This document shows, one piece after another, positions 33,394 through 41,741 of a stretch of DNA of 64,000 bases. Source of the DNA: CAYLJJ01 sp964384025 (GTDB lineage Bacteria; Myxococcota_A; Bradymonadia; UBA7976; UBA1532); NCBI GenBank assembly GCA_964384025.1, contig CAYLJJ010000004.1, positions 74,864 through 138,863 of the forward strand. The letters are read 5' to 3'. The first letter of the stretch is position 1; the number at the start of each line of letters is the position of its first letter. The notes beneath the pieces were generated by a model. It searched no databases. It was not told the DNA's origin and worked only from the letters and a program-made list of their open reading frames with translations. Made by a program: the position numbers and the translations under genes.

Positions 33394-35115
33394 ATGGCAG
33401 ATCTTAAGCAGGTTCAAATCGCAGCTGTGTGGAAAACCCGGAAGAGATTTAACCGCTTCGGGCTCTGCCTCTGTATCGCCTCCAGTGCCCTCTGGGTAGG
33501 TTGTTTGACCCCCTCAATGGAGGAGGAGACCCCCTACTGGAGCCCTGGAGATGAAATCCCTGGAACAGAGAAAGTCACTCAAGTCGAACTGACAGGCCGT
33601 TCATGGTCCCTGGCCAATCAATATATCCACTCTTCACGGCCCCAGGGCTTCGACCTCATCTTTCAAGAACTGAACAGCGTTCTCCCCAGCGAAACAGAGC
33701 AGCCCGATGAAGAGAGCGGCACTCTTATAGGCGCCCCACCTGGAGATGACAGCGCCGCCGATGTCTGCCCGTTGGCGATGGATCTGCTCGACATCTCCAT
33801 AAAATGTCGAGAGCTTACAGGCGTCGCCTCAGGCCACGCGATAGAAGCTGCCCAGCCTCTCTTTACTTCAATCACTGAGCAGATCATCAACACTCACACA
33901 AGCGAACTTCGACCAGATGAGTTGACCTTTGTCTCCAACTGGGCCACCGCCGCCGTCACCTCAGGGGTCAGCACGGGGAGTATCCAAGCCGTGGGCCTTA
34001 TACGCGAGCTTCAACTCTGCGACACCAACCCCACCCCACCCCATCGAGCTTTTATGGTCGGCGAACGCCAAGCCCGAGAGCTGGTTCGTGAAGCGGAGGA
34101 AGAGGTCTTATCGAGCACTCCTAGGACTCAGTGCAGCACCGACGTTATCGCTGCCAGCATCCTTGCAGCCTCCCAGGATAAGATCAGCCAAAAGAGCTTC
34201 TGTGAGGGCTTCACCGCCGATGACATCTTCCATGAAGAGGCGCTACAAAATCTCCATAACAACTGGGCGAGAGGTATGCGGCAAGGCTTTAGCGACAGCT
34301 ACGAACTCCTGCGCGTTCAGCTCGTAGAAACCTGGAGCTGTGAATCCGCCCCACCGCCAGAGGAGGAGACCTCAGCTGATGAGAGTGAGCAGGATTGCAT
34401 CTGTTACACCACCTTTAGCAGCAGCACATCTGTCTCCTGCTTCAGTAGAAATATCTCTCCACCAAACACCGCATGGGAACTCTATGACCTCTCTGAGAGC
34501 ACCCCCCAGTGTGTCCCTGCGTGCAGAGGTGAAAGCTGTTCCCCTGCTCAGCCAGTCGGCGATCCCCTTGTCATCGATCTCGACGGTGACGGGATCAAAT
34601 TCACTTACAACACCATCGCCTTTGACCTCGCTGATACAGGCGAGCTTGTACGCATTCAGGCGCTCAAAGGCGCTGACGCGCTTATCGCTTTGGATCTCAA
34701 CAACGACGGCGCCATCACGACTGGCGCAGAACTCTTCAGCAACAACTCTGCGTGTGAAGCGCGCCGCTGCTTTGATGGCATTGAGGCTCTCACTGTCCAT
34801 GATCTCAATCGTGATGGTGTCATCGATGTTCAAGACCCTGTGTTCACCCAACTCCTTATCTGGAGAGACCACAACCTCAACGGCCTAAGTGAGCTGACTG
34901 AACTCTCCCCTTTGGCCACACAGCTTAGATCCATCGGCCTAAAGGCTCGACATGATCTTGCGTGGACCGATGCTCAGGGCAACAGCGCTATGCGCGCCAT
35001 CAACGCCACCCACCTGACTGGGAGAGAGCTTACTATCCACGATGTCTGGTTCTCTCTCTCCTTCAACTCTATGCCAGCCAACCCGCGAACGACTGGAGCG
35101 GTATCATCTCTCTGA
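33394..35115 (+). CDS. Lipoprotein with EF-hand-like calcium-binding domain
   Basis: A 573-aa protein. A long N-region ends in a hydrophobic stretch with a possible lipobox (LWVGC, about residue 37). The middle (about 60-330) is helical with scattered Cys and is not recognised. The C-terminal half matches the RTX-associated domain with DxDxDG loops: VIDLDGDGIKF, ALDLNNDGAITTGAELF, VHDLNRDGVIDVQDPVF and WRDHNLNGLSELTEL. These loops probably bind calcium. This is a different loop type from the MopE-like genes in the window. The ATG at 33394 has GAGGG upstream. Confidence 0.8.
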   Translation: MADLKQVQIAAVWKTRKRFNRFGLCLCIASSALWVGCLTPSMEEETPYWSPGDEIPGTEKVTQVELTGRSWSLANQYIHSSRPQGFDLIFQELNSVLPSETEQPDEESGTLIGAPPGDDSAADVCPLAMDLLDISIKCRELTGVASGHAIEAAQPLFTSITEQIINTHTSELRPDELTFVSNWATAAVTSGVSTGSIQAVGLIRELQLCDTNPTPPHRAFMVGERQARELVREAEEEVLSSTPRTQCSTDVIAASILAASQDKISQKSFCEGFTADDIFHEEALQNLHNNWARGMRQGFSDSYELLRVQLVETWSCESAPPPEEETSADESEQDCICYTTFSSSTSVSCFSRNISPPNTAWELYDLSESTPQCVPACRGESCSPAQPVGDPLVIDLDGDGIKFTYNTIAFDLADTGELVRIQALKGADALIALDLNNDGAITTGAELFSNNSACEARRCFDGIEALTVHDLNRDGVIDVQDPVFTQLLIWRDHNLNGLSELTELSPLATQLRSIGLKARHDLAWTDAQGNSAMRAINATHLTGRELTIHDVWFSLSFNSMPANPRTTGAVSSL

Positions 35116-35167
35116 TTAAGGAGAGAGGCTGAGCTGGGTGTCGAGGGCGCTTAACGACAGCCTGCAA

Positions 35168-36559
35168 CTAAAAAGCGCGGGCTCCCAGTCCCAGATAGCC
35201 CCCAACCGGATACCCCAAGCCGCTCTCATAACGCTCATAGACAAAGCTGCTCCCTCGCAGACTCAACGCCATAAAGGTTGGTCCCACCAGCTTGAGCTTA
35301 AGCCCCAGGCTGAGCGCGGGACCCAAGCTGAAATTTTGGGGGGTCCTCTGCACATCTCGCTGATGATCACAGAGCCCAAGAGGTGGTTGATCTTCGACAC
35401 TGAAGAACTTGCAGGCTGGATTGGTGGTCTGGATCAGCTCATCGAAGAAGCCAAGCTCCGCTCCCAGATGTCCTGAGTAGCTCAAGCGACCCCAGCGCCC
35501 GTGATAACCCGGCCCCAAAAAGAGGTGCAGGCTGAGGAGATCTTCGCGGAGATCTTCAGAGTAGTCGCGGTTGCTGTTGCTGATCCCCCCTGAGAGAGCT
35601 AAGGAGAGATGCTCAGCAAAGAGCCACTCCAGACTGAGCCCTAAACCCACGCTGTAAAAGCTCTCGACGGGGGCTTTGAGGAAGAGAGAACTCTCCAGAC
35701 CCACATCGACATAAAGGTGGCGACGGCGCTGGCGTTTGGGGCGGTGCCCGAAGGGAAGACAGGCCCTGATCCGGCTGGCGAGGCGGGAAGCCCCCTCTCG
35801 AGGAGGAAGCTCTAAGCTCTGCTGCTCAAAAGAGAGCCCCCTTCGACTGTGGATCGCGATCTCCAAACGATCAGGGTGCAAGCGCGCTATAAGCAGAAAG
35901 TGCTCCTTAGGAGGGCGCTGAGGGAGCGGGCGGGTGTTTCCTCGAAGCTGACTCTGCTGGATGAGATAAAACCGAGCTTCCTCCAGAGATTTGACCGCCT
36001 CTGGATGATCATACCCAGGGCGCAGGCGCAGGCTGGGATCGATCCAGAGGGCTTCTTGAAAAGAGCGCGCAGCGTCCAGAGGCTCCCCCTGTTCAAGCTG
36101 AGCTTGCCCCAGGGTGAGGAGCGCTCGTGCCACCTCTCTGGGCTTGATGATCTCCTGCCCCAGCTCTTTAAAAATCTGGATGGCCAGCTTGAGATCGCTG
36201 ATCGTCTCTTTCAACCGCACCTCACGATAATTGGCATAGCCTCGCTCCTGAGCCCTCTGCGCCAACCTCAGCGCGCGCTTATAGCCACGCGCGTCGCTGA
36301 GCTGAGCTTTAACCTCCTCGGGCCCTCGAACTTTGAGGTTAGGGCTGTTCCTCAACTCCTCAAGGAGGGCGCTCCAGAGTGGGGCGCTGGGGGGCGCTGA
36401 AGCTGAGCTGCCCTTCTGAGCAGTGACGCTCAGGGCGCGCAGATCTAAGAGGGGATAGATATCAACCTCTGTTCGGCGGAATTGAGGAGAGAGTTTCTTG
36501 TGGAGGCGGCCTGCGTCGCTCTCTGGACTAAAGAGGAGAAGGAGGAGGAGAAGAGACAC
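35168..36559 (-). CDS. TPR protein with C-terminal outer-membrane beta-barrel
   Basis: A 463-aa exported protein. Signal peptide (about 1-16), then helical TPR-like repeats (YKRALRLAQRAQERGYANY, LLTLGQAQLEQGEPLDAARSF). From about residue 270 the sequence switches to alternating amphipathic strands (LYVDVGLESSLF, SVGLGLSLEWLF, LGPGYHGRWGRLSYSGHLGAELGF). It ends in an aromatic residue (GLGARAF), as outer-membrane proteins do. The start is GTG at 36559, sharing one base with the upstream stop (TAGTG). It may monitor or anchor an envelope process. Confidence 0.8.
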   Translation of the reverse strand: MSLLLLLLLFSPESDAGRLHKKLSPQFRRTEVDIYPLLDLRALSVTAQKGSSASAPPSAPLWSALLEELRNSPNLKVRGPEEVKAQLSDARGYKRALRLAQRAQERGYANYREVRLKETISDLKLAIQIFKELGQEIIKPREVARALLTLGQAQLEQGEPLDAARSFQEALWIDPSLRLRPGYDHPEAVKSLEEARFYLIQQSQLRGNTRPLPQRPPKEHFLLIARLHPDRLEIAIHSRRGLSFEQQSLELPPREGASRLASRIRACLPFGHRPKRQRRRHLYVDVGLESSLFLKAPVESFYSVGLGLSLEWLFAEHLSLALSGGISNSNRDYSEDLREDLLSLHLFLGPGYHGRWGRLSYSGHLGAELGFFDELIQTTNPACKFFSVEDQPPLGLCDHQRDVQRTPQNFSLGPALSLGLKLKLVGPTFMALSLRGSSFVYERYESGLGYPVGGYLGLGARAF

Positions 36560-37035
36560 TAGGGTAACTGACGGCAGTCAGCGCGAGTGCTCCCTCGCGC
36601 GCGGAGAAACTCTACCGGCTCCTCTGATCGATCGCAGCTGAGGACACCCTTGAGCAGCTCCCCCTCGCTCTCCAACTTAAAAAAGCGTTCAGTACAGGGT
36701 TCAGGCTCAGGCTCCAGGCAGGGCGCCTCAGGGTGCTCAGGTGCTCCCGGCTCCTCCGCTCGATAGAGCCCAAAGAGGAGCATCCCCTCTTTAATCTTTC
36801 CGCTCTCCATAAAAAAGCAGCCACACTCTAAACTCTTGGCAAAGCTTTCCGCCTCGGAGCCTTGAGCACGGTAGCGGATAATCAGCCCTGAGAGTTCATC
36901 CCCATAGCGCCCCAAGTGCAGCTCATAGAGGTAGAGGCCACACTCCCCAGATTCGCAGCGCTGCTGCCAGATCCCACTCAGCTCTCGCTCAGGGCCACAG
37001 CCCAGGAGGAGGAGGAGGAGGGACAACCGGAGCAT
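36559..37035 (-). CDS. Small Cys-containing lipoprotein
   Basis: A 158-aa protein with signal peptide and lipobox (LLLLLGC, Cys13). It has one predicted beta-rich domain with several Cys (QQRCESGEC, LECGCFF, LSCDRSEEP), probably disulfide-bonded, and an acidic Pro/Glu patch (EPEPEP). The family is not recognised. It is coupled to the TPR/beta-barrel gene by a one-base stop/start overlap, so the two may act together in the outer membrane. Confidence 0.7.
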   Translation of the reverse strand: MLRLSLLLLLLGCGPERELSGIWQQRCESGECGLYLYELHLGRYGDELSGLIIRYRAQGSEAESFAKSLECGCFFMESGKIKEGMLLFGLYRAEEPGAPEHPEAPCLEPEPEPCTERFFKLESEGELLKGVLSCDRSEEPVEFLRARGSTRADCRQLP

Positions 37036-37100
37036 AGGAGCGGCTCTCAGAGGCGACAGTCTCAGAGAGTCTTATCCTCAAAGAGAGAGAGAGGGAAGCC

Positions 37101-38450
37101 TCAACGACTAATATCTAACTTCTTGAGGAGATACTCAGCGCTCTTTCGATGGATCCCTGCTTTACGAGCCGCAGCGCTGATATTGCCCCGAGTCTCCTCT
37201 AAGAGTTGGCTCCAGTAGGCCCGCTCAAAGGATTCGATCAGCCGTGCTTTGGCATCTTTGAAGGGCAGCTCGGTGTTGATCGAGATCCCCTCAGGGTTGG
37301 AGAGCGGCTCAGCCGAGGTCTCGTCGGGGGTGTCTCCAAAGCGAGGAGGCATCAGATAGCGGGTTTCCAAGCGATCTCCTGTAGCCAGCATCGCCGCGCG
37401 CTCTACAAAGTTCTTCAGCTCCCGTACGTTCCCTGGCCAGCGATGCTTCTGAAGCTTGAGGATGGTCTCATAGGCGATTTGCACCTTATGATCAGGCTCA
37501 AGATTGTCCATAAAGTGCCGCATCAAGAGGGGGAGATCCTCAAGCCTGCGGCGCAGAGGGGGGAGGACCAAGCGAAGGACCGCCAAACGGTAGAAGAGAT
37601 CTTGTCGAAACTGCTTGGCCTTAACCTCCTTCTCTAGATTGCGGTTGGTGGCAGCGACGACGCGCAGATCAACCTTAATGGGACGATCCCCTCCCACCGG
37701 ACGCAGTACACGCTGCTCTAAGACCCGCAGAAGCTTGGGTTGGAGGTCTAGAGGCAGCTCTCCTACTTCATCCAGGAAGAGAGTGCCCCCATCAGCTCGC
37801 TCAAAGGCACCCTTACGGTTACTGCTCGCCCCTGTAAAAGCCCCTTTCACATGTCCAAAGAGTTCGCTCTCGATTAGGTTGGGAGGCACCGCTGAGCAGT
37901 CAAAGATCACAAAGGCTTGATCCCGACGATGAGAGTAGTGATGTAGAGCGTCGGCGATCAGCTCCTTACCTGTCCCGCTCTCCCCCTCTACCAAGATGGT
38001 CATATTTGTAGGCGCCACCCGCTCCAAGATGGCGTAGATCTCCCGCATCGCGGCACTCTGTCCGATGAGCTTCCCAAACTGATGGGCTCGGGAGAGCTGG
38101 ATATCCACCTGCTCTTGGCCCAACTGGTAGCGAATGCGGTTCTGTCCAACCTGAAACTCCAAGCCTGAAGAGAGGTAGAGATCACGCACCCGCAGGGAGT
38201 GAACGAAGGTGCCGTTCTTGCTCTCATCCAGCAAACGATGTCCCAGAGCATCTACCTCAATCCGAGCATGAAAACGGCTCACTAAGGGATCATCCAACTC
38301 CAACTCACAGTCGGGATGAGAGCCGATACGCAAGACCCGCACCTGTGTCTTTAGTTGAAGGCCCTTATCTGGTCCCTCAAAGACCTCTAAGCTATAGCTG
38401 CGGCTGCGCAGATGCTCTACACCAAACATCTGAGTGCGTGTCACCTCCAT
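37101..38450 (-). CDS. FHA-domain sigma54-dependent transcription activator
   Basis: A 449-aa regulator. The N-terminal FHA domain (about 20-105) has RIGSHPDCELELDDPLVSRFH, with Arg41, Ser43, Ser58 and His61 of the phosphothreonine-reading pocket. The AAA+ core has Walker A GESGTGKE (156-163) and the sigma54-contact loop GAFTGA (203-208). A Fis-type HTH closes the protein (NISAAARKAGIHRKSAEYLLKKL). It should activate RpoN promoters when its FHA domain binds a phosphorylated partner. It shares one base with the upstream Ser/Thr kinase gene, the obvious candidate source of that signal. Confidence 0.95.
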   Translation of the reverse strand: MEVTRTQMFGVEHLRSRSYSLEVFEGPDKGLQLKTQVRVLRIGSHPDCELELDDPLVSRFHARIEVDALGHRLLDESKNGTFVHSLRVRDLYLSSGLEFQVGQNRIRYQLGQEQVDIQLSRAHQFGKLIGQSAAMREIYAILERVAPTNMTILVEGESGTGKELIADALHHYSHRRDQAFVIFDCSAVPPNLIESELFGHVKGAFTGASSNRKGAFERADGGTLFLDEVGELPLDLQPKLLRVLEQRVLRPVGGDRPIKVDLRVVAATNRNLEKEVKAKQFRQDLFYRLAVLRLVLPPLRRRLEDLPLLMRHFMDNLEPDHKVQIAYETILKLQKHRWPGNVRELKNFVERAAMLATGDRLETRYLMPPRFGDTPDETSAEPLSNPEGISINTELPFKDAKARLIESFERAYWSQLLEETRGNISAAARKAGIHRKSAEYLLKKLDISR

Positions 38451-40717
38451 CAGGGCTCCCTTCTCTTCTCTCTGAGATCAAGACGATATACACGCCCCGC
38501 TTTGACCTGAACCCTCTTCCTGATCTCTCGCGCTCCTCGTCGTGCGCTGATCTCATACTCTCCAGGTGCCAGAGGATAGGATTTGACATAACCGGTGCCG
38601 ATTTTCTCTCCCTCCAAGAAGATCTCTGCGGCGCCTGTAGCGCGGATATAAAGCTCGCCGGGCTTGTAGAGCTGTATCTTGAGTTCCCCTCTCTCTCCTG
38701 CTTTAAAGTTCCGCCTTGAGGGAAGCCAGCCAGGAGCTTCAAAGCGACAGCGAATGGGACCCCGGCTGGTGTCCAGGAGCAGAGGCAGGAAGCCAAAATC
38801 CTGGCCTCGACAGTGGGCTCTCGGCTTTTGGTTTTCGGCGGGCTTGAGTCTGATCAGGGTCCTGCGTCGCGCTCGCTTCTTAACATCCCTCAGCCGTGCC
38901 TCTGCCGCCGCGTCTCTCGGTTCAAAGCCTGCATCAACCTCTTTCACCCCCATATCTAAGGCTTTTAAGGGCTCTAGGGGTTGGAGAGGAGTCAGCCTAA
39001 AGAGAGGCTCATTGAGCCCCGGCTTAACATTGAGGCTATAGCCCGACTCAGGCTCAACGAGCTGCCCCTCGGCGCGAACCTGGACCCGGATTCGACTGCG
39101 GTTCTTGGGGATCTCATAGGGCATGGCGCTGGGGAAACGGTTGCTGTCCAGGAAAACCTGAGCCCCCTCAACCGGAGGGAGGATCTTTGGGTTAAGGATC
39201 GTCTTGGCTTTGAGTTTAAACAGAGGGTGATTCTCTCCCTCCTTTAGGCTAAAGAGCCGACACACCTCGTGAAATTGGGGTGCAGAGGCGCAGATGAAGT
39301 GGCCACCAAGGGAGAGCTGAGCACCAGGCTGAAACCGAATATATTTTCCATTCTGACGGAGGCTAAAGCGCAGCTCCTTGATCGAGGGGGGTTCAACCTT
39401 TGGATAGATCTCTGCCTTTGGAGAGGACCAGAGCGAGAAGAGGGCAGCCATGCTCAGAGCCCCTAGGGCGATCCAGAGGGCGATAAAGAGACGTGACCTC
39501 TCTGGGGCAGAGGGGAGCTGCGGATCTGCCAAGGGCAGCGAAGAGGAGAATGAACCGCTTGGATGAGGGAATGAGCCGCTTTGGCTGGCCTGGAATAAGC
39601 CGTTTGGACGGGAGAATGAGCCGCTTTGAAGGTTCACAACAGGTTGAGGGGTCGTGGTGCGAGCCAACGCTGGATTTGAGCCTGTTCGGGTCTCTAGAAA
39701 CTCTGCGCTGGGGGTCAACCCTCCCAGCTGTAGCAGCAGGGCTTCATCCATAGAGAGCGAGACAGGCCCAGCCACGGGGATCACCCCCTCAGGGAAGAGA
39801 TCTTTAAGAAACTCCGTCAGCTTGGCTGCATCGGCGATGCTCTCTCGCTTGGAGAGGTCACGAAGGAGGGCTCGCTGCATCTCTGCGGCGGTCTCAAAGC
39901 GCTTCTTTGGATCTCGGGAGAGAGCCTTGAGTAGAAGCGCTTCAAGATCTGAGGAAAGCTTTGCATGTTGGTGGGGAGGATCTATCTCGGTCTGGCGAAC
40001 CCGTCGAAGGATCTCAGTCTCACCGACCGCTTCAAAGGGACGGAAGCCGCAGAGCAGCTCATAGAGGACCAACCCGGTGGAGAAGAGATCGCTGCGAGCG
40101 TCCAGGGGGCGGCCCTCCGCCTGCTCTGGGCTCATATAGACAAACTTACCTTGGAGGCTCCCGGTGATACTCTGATGTAGGCCCCCGCGCGCACTGGCGA
40201 TCCCAAAATCAGTGAGCTTCACCTCTCCGCCCGCGCCCAGGAGGATATTGGAGGGGCTCACATCGCGATGGACGATAGAGAGAGGTTGCCCGCTGGGATC
40301 GCTCTTGCGATGCGCGTAGTCCAGGCCCGCGCAGACTTCGGAGATCAGCCAGCTCGCCAGATCCACTGGCATCCGGCGCTGCTGCTGTCGGAGCGCGCGG
40401 ATCACCGCCTTGAGATCTCGTCCTGGGAGATACTCCATCACGAGATAGAGTTCCCCATCTTCGTCGTTCAGTTCCTGGACTGGAACAATGTTTCCATGAT
40501 GAAGCTGTACCATCAGGTGCGCCTCATCGATAAACTTATGGAGAAAGGCTGCATCCCCAGCTAAGTGAGGGAGAATACGTTTGATAGCAACCTGACGTTT
40601 GAAATTCGCCGCCCCCCGAATCTCAGCTAAATAGACCTCACCCATCCCCCCCGAAGCGAGGCGGCGCAGGAGCGTATATCGACCCAGCTGCCTGCTCATG
40701 GATGAGTCTTTATCCAT
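38450..40717 (-). CDS. Transmembrane Ser/Thr protein kinase with PEGA domain
   Basis: A 755-aa Hanks-type kinase with the glycine loop LASGGMGEVY (20-29), Lys46, HRDVSPSN (150-157), DFG (170-172) and MSPEQA (195-200). A cytoplasmic linker carries repeated Ser/Phe motifs (SGSF three times, plus related NGLF) that could be phosphosites or docking sites. A membrane segment lies at about 407-425. The long outer part ends in a PEGA-like domain (PGELYIRATGAAEIFLEGEK). It is sandwiched between a TPR membrane protein and an FHA-sigma54 activator with zero to one base between genes. Confidence 0.94.
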   Translation of the reverse strand: MDKDSSMSRQLGRYTLLRRLASGGMGEVYLAEIRGAANFKRQVAIKRILPHLAGDAAFLHKFIDEAHLMVQLHHGNIVPVQELNDEDGELYLVMEYLPGRDLKAVIRALRQQQRRMPVDLASWLISEVCAGLDYAHRKSDPSGQPLSIVHRDVSPSNILLGAGGEVKLTDFGIASARGGLHQSITGSLQGKFVYMSPEQAEGRPLDARSDLFSTGLVLYELLCGFRPFEAVGETEILRRVRQTEIDPPHQHAKLSSDLEALLLKALSRDPKKRFETAAEMQRALLRDLSKRESIADAAKLTEFLKDLFPEGVIPVAGPVSLSMDEALLLQLGGLTPSAEFLETRTGSNPALARTTTPQPVVNLQSGSFSRPNGLFQASQSGSFPHPSGSFSSSLPLADPQLPSAPERSRLFIALWIALGALSMAALFSLWSSPKAEIYPKVEPPSIKELRFSLRQNGKYIRFQPGAQLSLGGHFICASAPQFHEVCRLFSLKEGENHPLFKLKAKTILNPKILPPVEGAQVFLDSNRFPSAMPYEIPKNRSRIRVQVRAEGQLVEPESGYSLNVKPGLNEPLFRLTPLQPLEPLKALDMGVKEVDAGFEPRDAAAEARLRDVKKRARRRTLIRLKPAENQKPRAHCRGQDFGFLPLLLDTSRGPIRCRFEAPGWLPSRRNFKAGERGELKIQLYKPGELYIRATGAAEIFLEGEKIGTGYVKSYPLAPGEYEISARRGAREIRKRVQVKAGRVYRLDLREKRREP

Positions 40718-41533
40718 TTAACGCCGTCGGCGCATCCTGGGATGGCCCATTTGAGGCTTCATACCGGCCATATTGGGGCGCTCCAGCCCAAATTGGTACC
40801 ATTGCTCTCCATAGTCACGCATCCTCATCTTTTTGCGGTTTTGAAGCGCATTGAGGTTCTCTGCGATGCGAGAATCATCTGGAAGAATCTCTCGAGCTCG
40901 CGCAAGGATATCGATCGCCTCATTCAGGCGCTTCTCTTTCCAAAGAATCCAAGCATAGAGAGACCAGAGCAAACCCTCTTTGCTGGCGGCCTGAACCGAC
41001 TCCTCTAACACCTTGATCGCTCGGTTGGTCTCTTTGCGACCCTTATAATAGGCCACGGCGAGCATCGCCCAGGCAGGCCAGAAAGAGTTGAGCAGCTTAG
41101 CCTTCTTCCCTTTAATACGCGCCTTCTCCAAATAGGGGATCGCTTCAACCAAGCCCCCCTTCTGGAGAGCGATCCAACGGGTAAACCAGAGGATTCCGAT
41201 ACGGGCATTGAGCATGGTGCCGACACCGATCTGCCAGCGTTCAAAGAGGAATCCACGCTGTAAAAGCTGAATGGCAGCGTCAAAGCGCTTGCCGATGTTG
41301 ACCTGACTCTGAGCGCCTGGGCGCTGCGCGAGTTGCTGGACTTGAGCCATCTCAATCTCGGCGGCTGAGGTCACCGCCTCAACGCGCTTGGAGATCCTCC
41401 GGCTGATCCAAACAAAGAGGAAGATACCGATCAGGGTCGCAGGGAGAACCGTCCAGGTCAGGCTGAGCCCCAAGAGAGTGGGGATCAGGATGAGGAGAGC
41501 GACAGTCCCGAGGGAGAGCAGTAGGGTGTACAT
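40718..41533 (-). CDS. Membrane-anchored TPR protein
   Basis: A 271-aa protein with two N-terminal membrane helices (about 1-25 and 28-45). A cytoplasmic helical region contains TPR-like units (KRFDAAIQLLQRGFLFERWQ, AIPYLEKARIKGKKAKLLNS, LNEAIDILARAREILPDDSR). The C-terminus is basic (RMRRRR). Its stop directly abuts the start of the downstream kinase gene, giving the order TPR protein, kinase, FHA-sigma54 regulator. It may be an assembly factor or substrate of the kinase. Confidence 0.82.
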   Translation of the reverse strand: MYTLLLSLGTVALLILIPTLLGLSLTWTVLPATLIGIFLFVWISRRISKRVEAVTSAAEIEMAQVQQLAQRPGAQSQVNIGKRFDAAIQLLQRGFLFERWQIGVGTMLNARIGILWFTRWIALQKGGLVEAIPYLEKARIKGKKAKLLNSFWPAWAMLAVAYYKGRKETNRAIKVLEESVQAASKEGLLWSLYAWILWKEKRLNEAIDILARAREILPDDSRIAENLNALQNRKKMRMRDYGEQWYQFGLERPNMAGMKPQMGHPRMRRRR

Positions 41534-41741
41534 CGAAACTCTAAGATGGTTCTAGGTAGGCGATCAGAGAGGGCCTCACTATCACGCTCTCTTGAGCGAG
41601 GCAAGAGCCCTTGCTGAGGCGCAGCTGCTCGTTTGAGCCCCTGGGCGCTGGGGCCTCAAACAGCGTAGAGGAGAGGGCTCTCAAAGAGCACTCAGCCATC
41701 CGCGAGCAGCTCAGATCTGCCAATACACGGGAGCAAAGAAC

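Noticed and set aside
35138..35476. 112-codon plus-strand frame
   Set aside because: It is the shadow of the TPR/beta-barrel gene on the minus strand, whose signal peptide and barrel end are convincing.
41541..41723. 60-codon minus-strand frame between the giant MopE-like gene and the TPR gene
   Set aside because: No ribosome site, no family character and low-complexity composition.
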